A stretch of 52,089 nucleotides of DNA, taken from positions 1-52,089 of the forward strand of contig JAQYDI010000189.1 of assembly GCA_028724245.1 (NCBI GenBank), in the 5' to 3' direction. The notes under the pieces were generated by a model. It had not been told where the DNA came from. It saw only the letters and a list, made by a program, of their open reading frames with translations, and searched no databases. This document shows, one piece after another, positions 44,700 through 51,952 of the stretch. The stretch comes from Lachnospiraceae bacterium. GTDB lineage: Bacteria; Bacillota; Clostridia; Lachnospirales; Lachnospiraceae. Within the stretch, counting starts at the first letter, position 1. Every line of letters starts with the position of its first letter. Both the position numbers and the translations under genes were made by a program.

Positions 44700-45963
44700 C
44701 TGCTCCTCCTTCTAATTCCTGATTGGTTTGTCCTTCATTTTTCCGGTTCTCCAGAGCCTGCATTTCCTCATAGTTTTTCGTGAGGAAATGTTTTTTTGAC
44801 CACTCCGTGTTCAGCGGGGCATCCCCGGCTTTTTTCCGGATGTCATCAATATTCCATCCACCGCAGGCGATCATCTTATCGGACGCTGCTGCCAGTTCTG
44901 AGGCCGACATATGCATGATGGTAGAGGTATCCACCATCTGGTAACTCCCTTCCAAAACATCCCTCCGGTACAGCTTCCGGTTGTTTTCCGTCTCGATCAT
45001 GGATGCAATGGGATCAATTGCAAACGTGATCAGGTTTCTGGTAAGCGCGGTCACATCGGCCACATCTCCCCGGAGCAGTGCCGGCGGTATCTGCAGGGCA
45101 TTCCCTACTCTGTCATAAATTTCGTCTGTGATGTCTGTAACATCTTTCACCTCCGACGTGGACTTTTTCGACGCCTCCGTGCCCTTCGTCTGATAATCAA
45201 ACCCTTTGAACAGCGGCAGGACCGCGTTCGGAGATTTGAAGTAAGCGGCAAACTGCTTATTCAGCAGCTCCGTATACACATCGTTGAACGTCCGGGGCGT
45301 CCCATCCGCTTTTACCCCGTAATTTGCATTCGGGGCATTGGAATCAATGACCATAACGCCCCGTTCGCCTCCGGATTTGTAAAATTTCTGGATAGCCGAC
45401 TGCAGGAGCTGATTGTAATCTGCGATCAGCTGATCCAGAAGCGCCCTGATATTCCGGTTGGACAGCCGGTAAAACAATACATCCTCCATCCGGAATGTCT
45501 GGCGAAAGGTATACGGATGGTAGACGCCATTCCCATCGTCCGCACATACCGTAACATTCCGGAACACATCCTGATACAGGGCGTACCGGTCGTGGTCATA
45601 GCTGTCAGCGATCAGGAATTCACCTTTCCGGGTCTGGATAATCAGGCATTCGTTCCGGTAGATCAGGGACCAGACCAGCTTCTGTTTGAACTGGGAGGCA
45701 TTCATGTTGATATTCGGCTCATAATTCCACCGGTAATACTGGTCTTTCCGGACCTCCTTCCAGTTCTCAAAGGTCCGGATTTCGCAGGCAGAAAGGGCAT
45801 TGGCAATAATATTAATCCCGGAATGCAGGGCAAACTCATACAGGGCCAGCCGGTTCCACTCCTGTTTATCAATAAATTCTGTTACGTCATCGGATGACAC
45901 CTTATAGGTTTTCCCTCCCATGAGTTTCCCCTGAATAAACTTCCAAAAATCTGCTATTAACAT
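44680..45963 (-). CDS. portal protein, HK97 family
   Basis: A 427-residue portal that forms the DNA-entry ring. The HK97 portal traits are the N-terminal half with HSGINIIANALSACEIRTF, the stem region GERGVMVIDSNAPN and the crown region IPPALLRGDVADVTALTRN. It lies between terminase and protease. AGGGGGTGA precedes the ATG. Confidence 0.93.
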   Translation of the reverse strand: MLIADFWKFIQGKLMGGKTYKVSSDDVTEFIDKQEWNRLALYEFALHSGINIIANALSACEIRTFENWKEVRKDQYYRWNYEPNINMNASQFKQKLVWSLIYRNECLIIQTRKGEFLIADSYDHDRYALYQDVFRNVTVCADDGNGVYHPYTFRQTFRMEDVLFYRLSNRNIRALLDQLIADYNQLLQSAIQKFYKSGGERGVMVIDSNAPNANYGVKADGTPRTFNDVYTELLNKQFAAYFKSPNAVLPLFKGFDYQTKGTEASKKSTSEVKDVTDITDEIYDRVGNALQIPPALLRGDVADVTALTRNLITFAIDPIASMIETENNRKLYRRDVLEGSYQMVDTSTIMHMSASELAAASDKMIACGGWNIDDIRKKAGDAPLNTEWSKKHFLTKNYEEMQALENRKNEGQTNQELEGGADGKGEA

Positions 45964-45976
45964 GTTTCACCCCCTC

Positions 45977-47659
45977 TCAAAACGTTGCCACATTCAGATC
46001 AATGCTCGGGAAATCATTGATCTCCGGCAGGAAATCAATACAGCACATGGATGCAACCCATGCCATAAACCCGTCTGTCTTCCTGAGTTTCGGATCAATC
46101 TTCCCATAGGAGATATTCCCCTTGTTATCCAGGATCTTCTTACTGTTGTTCGTATACCAGCACATCATCCGGTCCCACCCGGATATGGAATGCTGCAGGA
46201 AGGCGCTGTTGATGACCGGGCTGGCCTTCACAATATCCGAAGGACGTACCAGATAAATTCTCTTATCGTCCTTATCGTAGGCGTCAAAACCGATCTTTTT
46301 AAATGCCTTATTCAGCCAGGTATACCGGTAATTATCGATCCCGATCATCAGGATATTGTATTTTAACCGCTGCTCTGCAAACCACTGGACCGGGATATCA
46401 GGCGAAATCTCCACATCACCCACAATGGTGCAGACCCCCTGTTCCACCCACTTGTCGATCGGTGCGTGGATGTGCGGCAGATCCTTCGATTTTTTGCAGA
46501 TAAAGGTATGGTGCATGTTCACAATATCCCTGCCCTTCCGGAAAGTCAGGACGCACCCGCAGAAATCGTTGGTCTTTGTATAATCCACCCCTCCCACGCA
46601 GCTCATGCCGGTTTTCAGTTCGAAGGCCGGTTCCTTCGTGCATTCCAGAATATCCGCCCACTCTGCCACAGCCATCTGGGGATCCGATATGGGGAAATTG
46701 CACCTTTTGGCCAGAAATTCCGGATAGTAATCCGGGGTAAACGGCATCTTTACAATCTCATCTTTGATGCACTGCCGGAGCGGTGAAAAGGACGGATCCA
46801 CCAGTGACGGATTGGCCTTTACAATCTTGTCAATGTCTTTCCATTCCTCCTCCTTCTCGATCCGGAACCAGTTCACAAACGTCCTGTTATCCGGATTATA
46901 TTCCCGGAGGATCACCTCATTCTGCCCCTTTTCGTCATCCAGAACGCCGCCGCGGATATGTCCGTCTGTCGTGATGGTAATTTCCCGGTACCATTTCATC
47001 TTGCCCAGGCCGGAATGCAGCGTATTCATGTTTCTGGTATCCATATACTGGTGCTTCTCATCGTAGATTACACAGCCGGTCCGTTTGGAATCTTTATTTT
47101 TCGTGCTGGTAGTATTCAGGCGGAACGCTGCATTCATCTTTTTCCCCACCACTTTTTCCCCGTAGGCTTTAAAATTGGCATTCAGCTGCTTTTCATAACG
47201 CGGATCCGCGTTCCTGATCAGATCCCCCACATCCGTGATGGAGGTGGCCGCCTGGTCCTCCCCGTTGGCGATCAGATCCACGTTATATCCCTTGACTCCG
47301 TGGTATGGAGAAATAAAATAAAAGGCCAGAAAATCAATGAAACCATTTTTTCCGGCCCCTCGGCCGATAATATCCCGGATCTCGTGAAAGTAGATGTCAT
47401 CTTCCATCCCGGGCTGCTGCAGGAAGACTCCTGCGATGATGGCAAACTGATACTTTTCCCATGCAAGCAGCTGATACGGAAAATATTTCTGCAGGCTAAG
47501 CCCTTTCTGGATTCGATCGGCGTCTACATAGACATCCGGACGTTCCAGTACGGGGATGATGTTATTGTCCAGGGCAAGTTCCTGCTCCCGGCAATGTTCG
47601 ATGTGGTTTCCCTTGATCAGATAGATCCACTCATCGATGTTAGGCTCATAATTCGTCAT
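45977..47659 (-). CDS. terminase large subunit
   Basis: The packaging ATPase/nuclease, 560 residues. Walker A-like GRGAGKNGFI lies at about residue 110 and Walker B VIYDEKHQY near 215. The RNase H-like nuclease domain carries GGVDYTKTNDF and later acid residues (GDVEISPDIP, GIDNYRY). ATG 47659 is chosen because AAGGATGG stands upstream; 47674 is also possible. It overlaps TerS by 14 bp. Confidence 0.95.
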   Translation of the reverse strand: MTNYEPNIDEWIYLIKGNHIEHCREQELALDNNIIPVLERPDVYVDADRIQKGLSLQKYFPYQLLAWEKYQFAIIAGVFLQQPGMEDDIYFHEIRDIIGRGAGKNGFIDFLAFYFISPYHGVKGYNVDLIANGEDQAATSITDVGDLIRNADPRYEKQLNANFKAYGEKVVGKKMNAAFRLNTTSTKNKDSKRTGCVIYDEKHQYMDTRNMNTLHSGLGKMKWYREITITTDGHIRGGVLDDEKGQNEVILREYNPDNRTFVNWFRIEKEEEWKDIDKIVKANPSLVDPSFSPLRQCIKDEIVKMPFTPDYYPEFLAKRCNFPISDPQMAVAEWADILECTKEPAFELKTGMSCVGGVDYTKTNDFCGCVLTFRKGRDIVNMHHTFICKKSKDLPHIHAPIDKWVEQGVCTIVGDVEISPDIPVQWFAEQRLKYNILMIGIDNYRYTWLNKAFKKIGFDAYDKDDKRIYLVRPSDIVKASPVINSAFLQHSISGWDRMMCWYTNNSKKILDNKGNISYGKIDPKLRKTDGFMAWVASMCCIDFLPEINDFPSIDLNVATF

Positions 47660-48011
47660 GGTAACTGCCGCCATCCTTCACGGCCTTGTCCGTGGAAATA
47701 TCCATCTGCTTCAGCAGCATCAGCATCTGCTTGTTCACCAGCGGAAGCTGCTTCACCGAAGGATTGTCCTTCTCCGCCTTTCCACCATTGGAAGTGGTGT
47801 AATTTAGGCGCAGACCATTTTTCTGAATATCGTCCTTCAGAGATTCTTTCAAATCCCACATGGCCATGTAATCGTTGATCTGATCATTGAACAATTCAAT
47901 GTCGGCACCTTTGGCAGCCAGCTGCTCCTGCAGCGACTTTCTCACTCTTTTTCGTAACGTTTCCCGTTTGATTACCCCATTTTTCCACCTTCTTTCCCAC
48001 ATCGCGCGCAT
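47646..48011 (-). CDS. terminase small subunit (P27-like)
   Basis: A 121-residue DNA-recognition subunit. SLQEQLAAKGADIELFNDQI and EKDNPSVKQLPLVNKQMLMLLK are characteristic of P27-type small subunits. The start is uncertain: family proteins usually begin close to the KRETLRKRV segment. Here no good start codon stands there, and an ATG with an adequate ribosome site (AAGGTGG) is out of frame and stops at once (ATGGGGTAA). So ATG 48011 or 48002 is given with caution. Confidence 0.82.
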   Translation of the reverse strand: MRAMWERRWKNGVIKRETLRKRVRKSLQEQLAAKGADIELFNDQINDYMAMWDLKESLKDDIQKNGLRLNYTTSNGGKAEKDNPSVKQLPLVNKQMLMLLKQMDISTDKAVKDGGSYHDEL

Positions 48012-48102
48012 ATATGTGCATAAAAACCATTTTCTCGCTAATCAACTTTGATCGCCGGTCTCCGGCAGGCCGGGAATTTTTCATTTTTTTCGACCGGGGG
48101 AG

Positions 48103-48435
48103 TCACCAGCGCTCAACATTTTCAAATCCGGATTTTCTTTTATGCTTTTCCGGATGCATCTCCTCATGACACTGACCACACAGGCTGATCAGGTTGCTGT
48201 CCGTGAGTGCCAGCTCCGGAACATCCTTCAGATGCTGCATATGGTGAACGATCTCCGCCCTTGCGTACCGTCCCTTCATCCGGCACCTCTGGCAGGTGTA
48301 ATGATCACGCTGCAGTATCTCCAATCGTTTCCGTTTCCACGGACCAGTATGATAAAAAGCCTTCCAGCCTCTCCATGACTCTGCAGATATCTTCCTGACC
48401 CACTGACCGGTCTGAATTTCATTCTCTGTATACAT
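48103..48435 (-). CDS. HNH endonuclease
   Basis: A 110-residue HNH nuclease. CQRCRMKGRYARAEIVHHMQ and SNLISLCGQCHEEMHPEKH include the two CxxC zinc knuckles and the H-N-H core. Next to terminase in HK97-like cos phages such enzymes stimulate cleavage of cos DNA by the large subunit. ATG 48435 follows GGAG; it starts the late operon as seen here. Confidence 0.92.
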   Translation of the reverse strand: MYTENEIQTGQWVRKISAESWRGWKAFYHTGPWKRKRLEILQRDHYTCQRCRMKGRYARAEIVHHMQHLKDVPELALTDSNLISLCGQCHEEMHPEKHKRKSGFENVERW

Positions 48436-48452
48436 CGCCGGCACTCCAACTG

Positions 48453-48488
48453 ACAAAAACAGAAAAGGCCCTGACAAACGCAGAGCCT
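48453..48488 (-). terminator. intrinsic terminator in the late-operon leader
   Basis: Minus strand AGGCTCTG ... CAGGGCCT, an 8-bp stem with one wobble, followed by TTTTCTGTTTTTG. It stands between the ArpU-like gene and HNH, just 18 bp before the HNH start. Confidence 0.7.
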
Positions 48489-48514
48489 CTGAACAATCAT
48501 CCTTTAAATTTCGA

Positions 48515-48530
48515 TGCTATCATAATAGCA
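48515..48530 (-). promoter_or_regulatory. candidate late promoter within a 16-bp palindrome
   Basis: TGCTATCATAATAGCA is a perfect palindrome with 6-bp arms. On the minus strand it contains TGCTATTAT, an extended -10 (TGn-TATTAT), without any good -35. It is the first site after the ArpU-like gene and before the structural operon, where a late regulator would act. Confidence 0.45.
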
Positions 48531-48557
48531 CGGATTCCTGTCCTGTGAGTACCGCGT

Positions 48558-48971
48558 TTATATTTTTTTAGACATCAGCCAGTAGAACCTTCTCCGGATT
48601 TCGTAGAAGAGTGTCCGTTCACACGGAATGCCCTTCCGTTTCAGGAAAGCAAAGGTTGCCCCTTCCGTTGTGACATACTCCAGAAGATAGGGATAAATAC
48701 TGTCGTGAACGCCAACTGCCTCTCTGGCTGTTGTCTCGATCCGCACAAGCTTTGACTCCAGATCAGCTCTCCTGATTGCCAGTGCTGCTGTCCTGTCTCC
48801 ACATCCGCCTCCTGCTGCTGCCTCTGAAAACTGAGGACTGGAAACCAATGATCTTTCCTGCTCCAGTTCTTCCTTCCATTCGTTGTACTGCAGACAATAG
48901 GCATATGCTGTCCGGAACGCATATTTGCTGATTCCATATTTTGCTGTGTTTAATGGCCGTACATCAGGCAT
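48558..48971 (-). CDS. ArpU/RinA-like late transcription regulator
   Basis: A 137-residue protein that matches, in length and position, the ArpU/RinA (phage autolysin/terminase activator) family. It has an N-terminal helical part, a middle helix with ETTAREAVGVHD, and a C-terminal sigma-like region TEGATFAFLKRKGIPCERTLFYEIRRRFYWL. Such proteins turn on packaging and structural genes. GGGGAGG precedes the ATG; HNH and terminase follow. Confidence 0.78.
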   Translation of the reverse strand: MPDVRPLNTAKYGISKYAFRTAYAYCLQYNEWKEELEQERSLVSSPQFSEAAAGGGCGDRTAALAIRRADLESKLVRIETTAREAVGVHDSIYPYLLEYVTTEGATFAFLKRKGIPCERTLFYEIRRRFYWLMSKKI

Positions 48972-48986
48972 ATCATTACCTCCCCA

Positions 48987-49880
48987 TCAATTCCGTATCA
49001 TCTGTGCATGGACATACCACGACTCATTGATCTCATTCCAGTTGATCCGGTAGTCCACCAGCCGGTACCCCGGATAACTCTTCTCCAGCTTTTCTTTCAC
49101 ACAGTTCCTGTTCTCCGCCATCTCCCGTACATCCTTCTTCCGGAATCTGGAATAGCTGAAGGTACGTTTCGGCTTCATCAGGCCAACGGAACCATTCCAC
49201 CTGCGTTGCCCAGTCTTTCTCTCATAGTTCCCTTTGCAGAGATATGTGGCCAGACCGGTCAGCCAAGTGTTCGGATCCGGATGCAGCCGCTCACATTTTG
49301 TCCTCTGTCCATGTTTCCACAGATCTTCCATCTCATCCCGGCTTAATCCACAGGAATAAATCACGTGGTGGTGTACCCGTTTCTCTTTTCCGGATTTCGG
49401 GTCTGAATACTCCGTCACATAGATATACTTCAGCTTTGGCAGCTCTCTTTTCTTCAGCCTGCGGTTGACCCGTGAAAAATAGTTCCTCAGGATCCTCTGG
49501 GCATCATCTATGGTTTCCGGCAGGTGAGCCTGATCATACTCCAATGTGATCCAGTAATCCCCTTCCCCAAAATTGGCATTCACCCGGTTGATAAATTCCT
49601 GGCAGCTCTTTTTCGTGTTCAGCTGCTTCTGTGCCTGGCTGCTTTCCTTCCTGCGTTCCCTTGGGATATCCTCCGCCATCCGGAATGCCGGGAAGCAATC
49701 CATCACAAGAGTCCGTCCGGCATGAACCGTAGCTGTCCGGTACAAACAGGAGACCTTCCCTGACTGAAGCATCTCCTCCAGCTCCTGTTCGGAAAGGGAT
49801 TCAATATTCTGCTTATATGACTGCTCAATATCATAATCGTCATACAGACGTTTCTTTCTGCGCTTCACTTTCCGACCCAC
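48987..49880 (-). CDS. HUH-type rolling-circle Rep-like protein
   Basis: A 297-residue protein starting at GTG 49880 (GGAGG 9 nt upstream). It has the three motifs of HUH Rep proteins: motif 1 YWITLEYDQAHLP (about residues 109-121), motif 2 RVHHHVIYS (His170-172) and motif 3 ATYLCKGNYERK (Tyr213, Lys216). Tyr213 would attack DNA. The pattern resembles replication proteins of microviruses and plasmids. In this prophage it could start replication by rolling circle or nick at an origin or att site; this is inference. It lies directly upstream of the late regulator. Confidence 0.82.
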   Translation of the reverse strand: MGRKVKRRKKRLYDDYDIEQSYKQNIESLSEQELEEMLQSGKVSCLYRTATVHAGRTLVMDCFPAFRMAEDIPRERRKESSQAQKQLNTKKSCQEFINRVNANFGEGDYWITLEYDQAHLPETIDDAQRILRNYFSRVNRRLKKRELPKLKYIYVTEYSDPKSGKEKRVHHHVIYSCGLSRDEMEDLWKHGQRTKCERLHPDPNTWLTGLATYLCKGNYERKTGQRRWNGSVGLMKPKRTFSYSRFRKKDVREMAENRNCVKEKLEKSYPGYRLVDYRINWNEINESWYVHAQMIRN

Positions 49881-49956
49881 TTAGTCCATCCTCCAGAGAA
49901 ATGATTGAGTTGTTACTACCCCATTACAAGCCCGTAAAAAATTTCCTATTATATAT

Positions 49957-50017
49957 AAGAAAAAAGAGCGTGAAAAAGCCGGCACAGCAGCATCTGTGCT
50001 GTTCCGGTTCCGCGCTC
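49957..50017 (-). terminator. intrinsic terminator upstream of the Rep gene
   Basis: On the minus strand GAGCG...CGCTC arms enclose CCGG AA CAGCA ... TGCTG TG CCGG, a nested hairpin of about 50 nt, then CTCTTTTTTC. It ends the transcript of the small zinc-protein genes, so Rep needs its own promoter. The 245 bp between the genes hold no clear gene. Confidence 0.75.
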
Positions 50018-50125
50018 TCTAATCATGTGATATGTTAACTACTATTATGAAACCGCATCCCCAAATTCTCCTTTCTCTGCGGCTTCATCCATCCTTGCTC
50101 CATGTCCACCATTATTTTATCTATT

Positions 50126-50320
50126 CTATTTTTTTAACTGTCTCTGTCCGCAGCGATGACAGTAATCATGCTTCGGGTTGATCCTTTTATGGCATCTTCC
50201 GCATACACGGACCCCATTACTCAGCAGCTCCGGCTTCATGGCGATCCGATAAGAAGACAGTTCTTTCAGGCGCCCCTTCAGCTGTATGGCCGATTCCTGA
50301 TCTGATACTTTTTCTTCCAT
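50126..50320 (-). CDS. small zinc-ribbon protein
   Basis: A 64-residue protein with a C-terminal CGRCHKRINPKHDYCHRCG zinc ribbon (CxxC-x10-CxxC) and an N-terminal helix. GGGAGGAAGG lies before ATG. It is last in a run of small Cys-rich phage genes; exact role is unknown. May bind nucleic acid or help a replication protein. Confidence 0.78.
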   Translation of the reverse strand: MEEKVSDQESAIQLKGRLKELSSYRIAMKPELLSNGVRVCGRCHKRINPKHDYCHRCGQRQLKK

Positions 50321-50332
50321 TCCTTCCTCCCA

Positions 50333-50710
50333 TCATTCCTCAAAAGAGGAGTCTGCTCTGATGATCCTCTGTGTTTTAATCGTGTCCTTCGATGTCATTG
50401 TGATCACTGCCGTAATTCCATCACCCACGCTGCAGGTAACCTTTTTGATCTTCTCATCGGCCACGGCATCCACCAGTCCAGTAAGGAACGGGACGATATC
50501 CTGATGCATGGAATCTGCAATCGTGTCATCTGCAAATAACTGCCGGATATTGGCTTTTGCTTTCTCCCGTCGCCTCATTTTCGTAGTATAAACTTTTGCC
50601 TGTGTGCAGTCACACAATTCCGTCGCCACTGTCTCCGCTTCCTGAACGCCCCAGTTAACCAGAACATCCACCATCATGCTCTGGCCGCAGTACCGGCAGG
50701 CAGCCTGCAT
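50333..50710 (-). CDS. phage protein with N-terminal CRYCG zinc motif
   Basis: A 125-residue protein that starts MQAACRYCGQSMMVDV and has a second pair CDC near residue 33, so it may bind zinc. A charged helix (TTKMRRREKAKANIRQLF) and an alpha/beta C-terminal part follow. This layout is frequent in Lachnospiraceae phages, but no function is known. The ribosome site is weak. There is a 128-bp gap to the upstream gene, with a hairpin (50786-50825). Confidence 0.7.
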   Translation of the reverse strand: MQAACRYCGQSMMVDVLVNWGVQEAETVATELCDCTQAKVYTTKMRRREKAKANIRQLFADDTIADSMHQDIVPFLTGLVDAVADEKIKKVTCSVGDGITAVITMTSKDTIKTQRIIRADSSFEE

Positions 50711-50785
50711 CTGGTAAACAAGAGCCGGATCTTTTTCCCTTGCTTTCTTAACTTCATCATTAAGAATAACAGTACTCTATTCATT

Positions 50786-50832
50786 GCCTGTCCGGATTTA
50801 AGATTCCCAGTCTCACCGGACAGGCTTTTTTA
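50786..50832 (+). terminator. plus-strand intrinsic terminator between minus-strand genes
   Basis: GCCTGTCCGG (50786-50795) and CCGGACAGGC (50816-50825) are perfect arms, followed by TTTTTT on the plus strand only. All genes here are on the minus strand, so it would end an antisense transcript. Confidence 0.75.
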
Positions 50833-50838
50833 TTCTCT

Positions 50839-51207
50839 TCATCTTTGTTCCAACAGGAGCATCTCTATGGCATCCGGAATCGCGATCTTGTGAATCCTGT
50901 TTTTATACCAGAGAGACTCATAATCTATATGTGCCTCATCCGCCCACTCCTGCATCGTCTTCTTTTCATATTTCCCGGTAAATACATTTCTCGCACTCCG
51001 GTTCATGCTCCGTTCCTTCTCCTGCTGCCTTTTCTCCCACATCCTCATGCAATGGTAAGAGCAGAATATTTTTCTGCCGTTTCCAAAACCAATCCGCTTA
51101 TAGACATGACTGTTTGGAACCAGACGGAATTTTTTATGACAATATGAACACTTTGTTACACAGTCCCCGGTCAAACTGGCCGTATAATCCGCAATTCTTC
51201 CTTTCAT
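50839..51207 (-). CDS. phage zinc-finger protein with possible HTH
   Basis: A 122-residue protein starting MKGRIADYTASLTGDCVTK. A zinc finger CSYCHKKFRLVP ... FCSYHCMRMW spans about residues 20-60. A C-terminal region TMQEWADEAHIDYESLWYKNRIHK resembles a DNA-binding helix-turn-helix. The start at 51207 is after AAAGGA, at long spacing; an ATG at 51243 would overlap the preceding gene. Possibly an early regulator; not recognised further. Confidence 0.7.
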   Translation of the reverse strand: MKGRIADYTASLTGDCVTKCSYCHKKFRLVPNSHVYKRIGFGNGRKIFCSYHCMRMWEKRQQEKERSMNRSARNVFTGKYEKKTMQEWADEAHIDYESLWYKNRIHKIAIPDAIEMLLLEQR

Positions 51208-51211
51208 TTTT

Positions 51212-51691
51212 TTATTTTTTTCCTTTCTTTTTCCACCGCACAATCAGATTTTCTATCATCCTGAATTCATCCTGAATTGCATATTTCATAACCTGTATCA
51301 TATCTTCCGGCATAATCTGGTAAGCCAGCTGATAATCTTCCGGATAAGCGCACTCCAGAGCTGCCAATAAACAGCGAAGTGCATTAACAATGAAAACAGT
51401 ATCATCCGGATTAAAGTCACAGATAAGTTTTTCAATTTTATCCATATAATAATCCGTCGCTGCACTTTCGATGAGCTCTTTCGCTTCATCCGGAGCGGCG
51501 TCATACGCTTCCTTGAAGCTGTGAGCATTAATAATATTGATTTTCGGATCTTTCATATTCTTCAGATCCGGAAACTGTTCACACGGTATTTCCCATCCGT
51601 TTTCTTCCGACGGCACCCACATGCAATCCGGATCTATTGATTCCGGCGCATCGATCGGTCGCCCAAAATAAACGCATTTTTCGCATTCCAT
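51212..51691 (-). CDS. hypothetical phage protein with N-terminal Cys motif
   Basis: A 159-residue protein from ATG 51691, with a perfect AGGAGG site. The N terminus MECEKCVYFGRPIDAPESI contains CxxC, with two more Cys at about 23 and 37, a likely zinc or Fe-S knuckle. The rest is helical and acidic, ending in a basic KKKGKK tail. The frame stays open upstream through the tRNA-like element, which is not considered coding. Function is unknown. Confidence 0.75.
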   Translation of the reverse strand: MECEKCVYFGRPIDAPESIDPDCMWVPSEENGWEIPCEQFPDLKNMKDPKINIINAHSFKEAYDAAPDEAKELIESAATDYYMDKIEKLICDFNPDDTVFIVNALRCLLAALECAYPEDYQLAYQIMPEDMIQVMKYAIQDEFRMIENLIVRWKKKGKK

Positions 51692-51730
51692 GCTTCTATC
51701 CTCCTTAAAGTCATCGTGCTTGCAAGCAAT

Positions 51731-51788
51731 AGTCCCGGCTGGATTCGAACCAGCAATTCCAGATGGCGCACACCAGATGCGCGGGACG
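51731..51788 (-). ncRNA. tRNA-like element lacking a D-arm
   Basis: 58 nt on the minus strand. It has an acceptor-like stem of 6 pairs plus a C-U mismatch (CGTCCCG/CGGGACT), then an anticodon-like arm GCGCA TCTGGTG TGCGC sharing one G with the acceptor stem. An 11-nt connector and a canonical T-arm GCTGG TTCGAAT CCAGC follow. No D-arm can be drawn. If the loop is read as an anticodon it is TGG (Pro), but position 33 is C, unlike real tRNAs. No CCA is encoded. It stands 40 bp before the 51691 start and may be a phage pseudo-tRNA, RNA mimic or leader element. Confidence 0.5.
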
Positions 51789-51827
51789 TACCATATTAAA
51801 GGCTCTGGTGCTGTCTCCCGACAGTGC

Positions 51828-51929
51828 CTACTCTCTTCTGTCGCCTCCTGCTGCAATGATCAGGCAGGCAAATACCAGCCCTGTTACGCAGCCGGCGACA
51901 AAAGCAATGGAAGCAATTAAAAAATTCAT
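51828..51929 (-). CDS. 33-residue single-pass membrane protein (DUF3789-like)
   Basis: ATG at 51929 with GGGAGGGGG directly upstream; stop at 51828. The peptide begins MNFLIASIAFVAGCVTGLVF, one transmembrane helix, and ends GGDRRE. It strongly resembles the tiny membrane proteins of Firmicute phages. It is similar in design to the 24957-25061 peptide. Function is unknown. Confidence 0.65.
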   Translation of the reverse strand: MNFLIASIAFVAGCVTGLVFACLIIAAGGDRRE

Positions 51930-51952
51930 TTCCCCCTCCCTTATTGAAAGTA

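Noticed and set aside
47896-48084. 62-residue minus-strand ORF overlapping TerS
   Set aside because: No motif; basic composition stems from overlap with TerS in another frame. Kept only as part of the TerS start problem.
50035-50112. 25-residue ORF (MVDMEQGWMKPQ...) in the gap before Rep
   Set aside because: No convincing ribosome site and no hydrophobic or motif signal.
51721-51800. Intact tRNA gene or attR at this place
   Set aside because: No D-arm, mismatch at the first acceptor pair and sequence unlike the tRNA-Thr remnant, so it is neither a normal tRNA nor the partner of attL.
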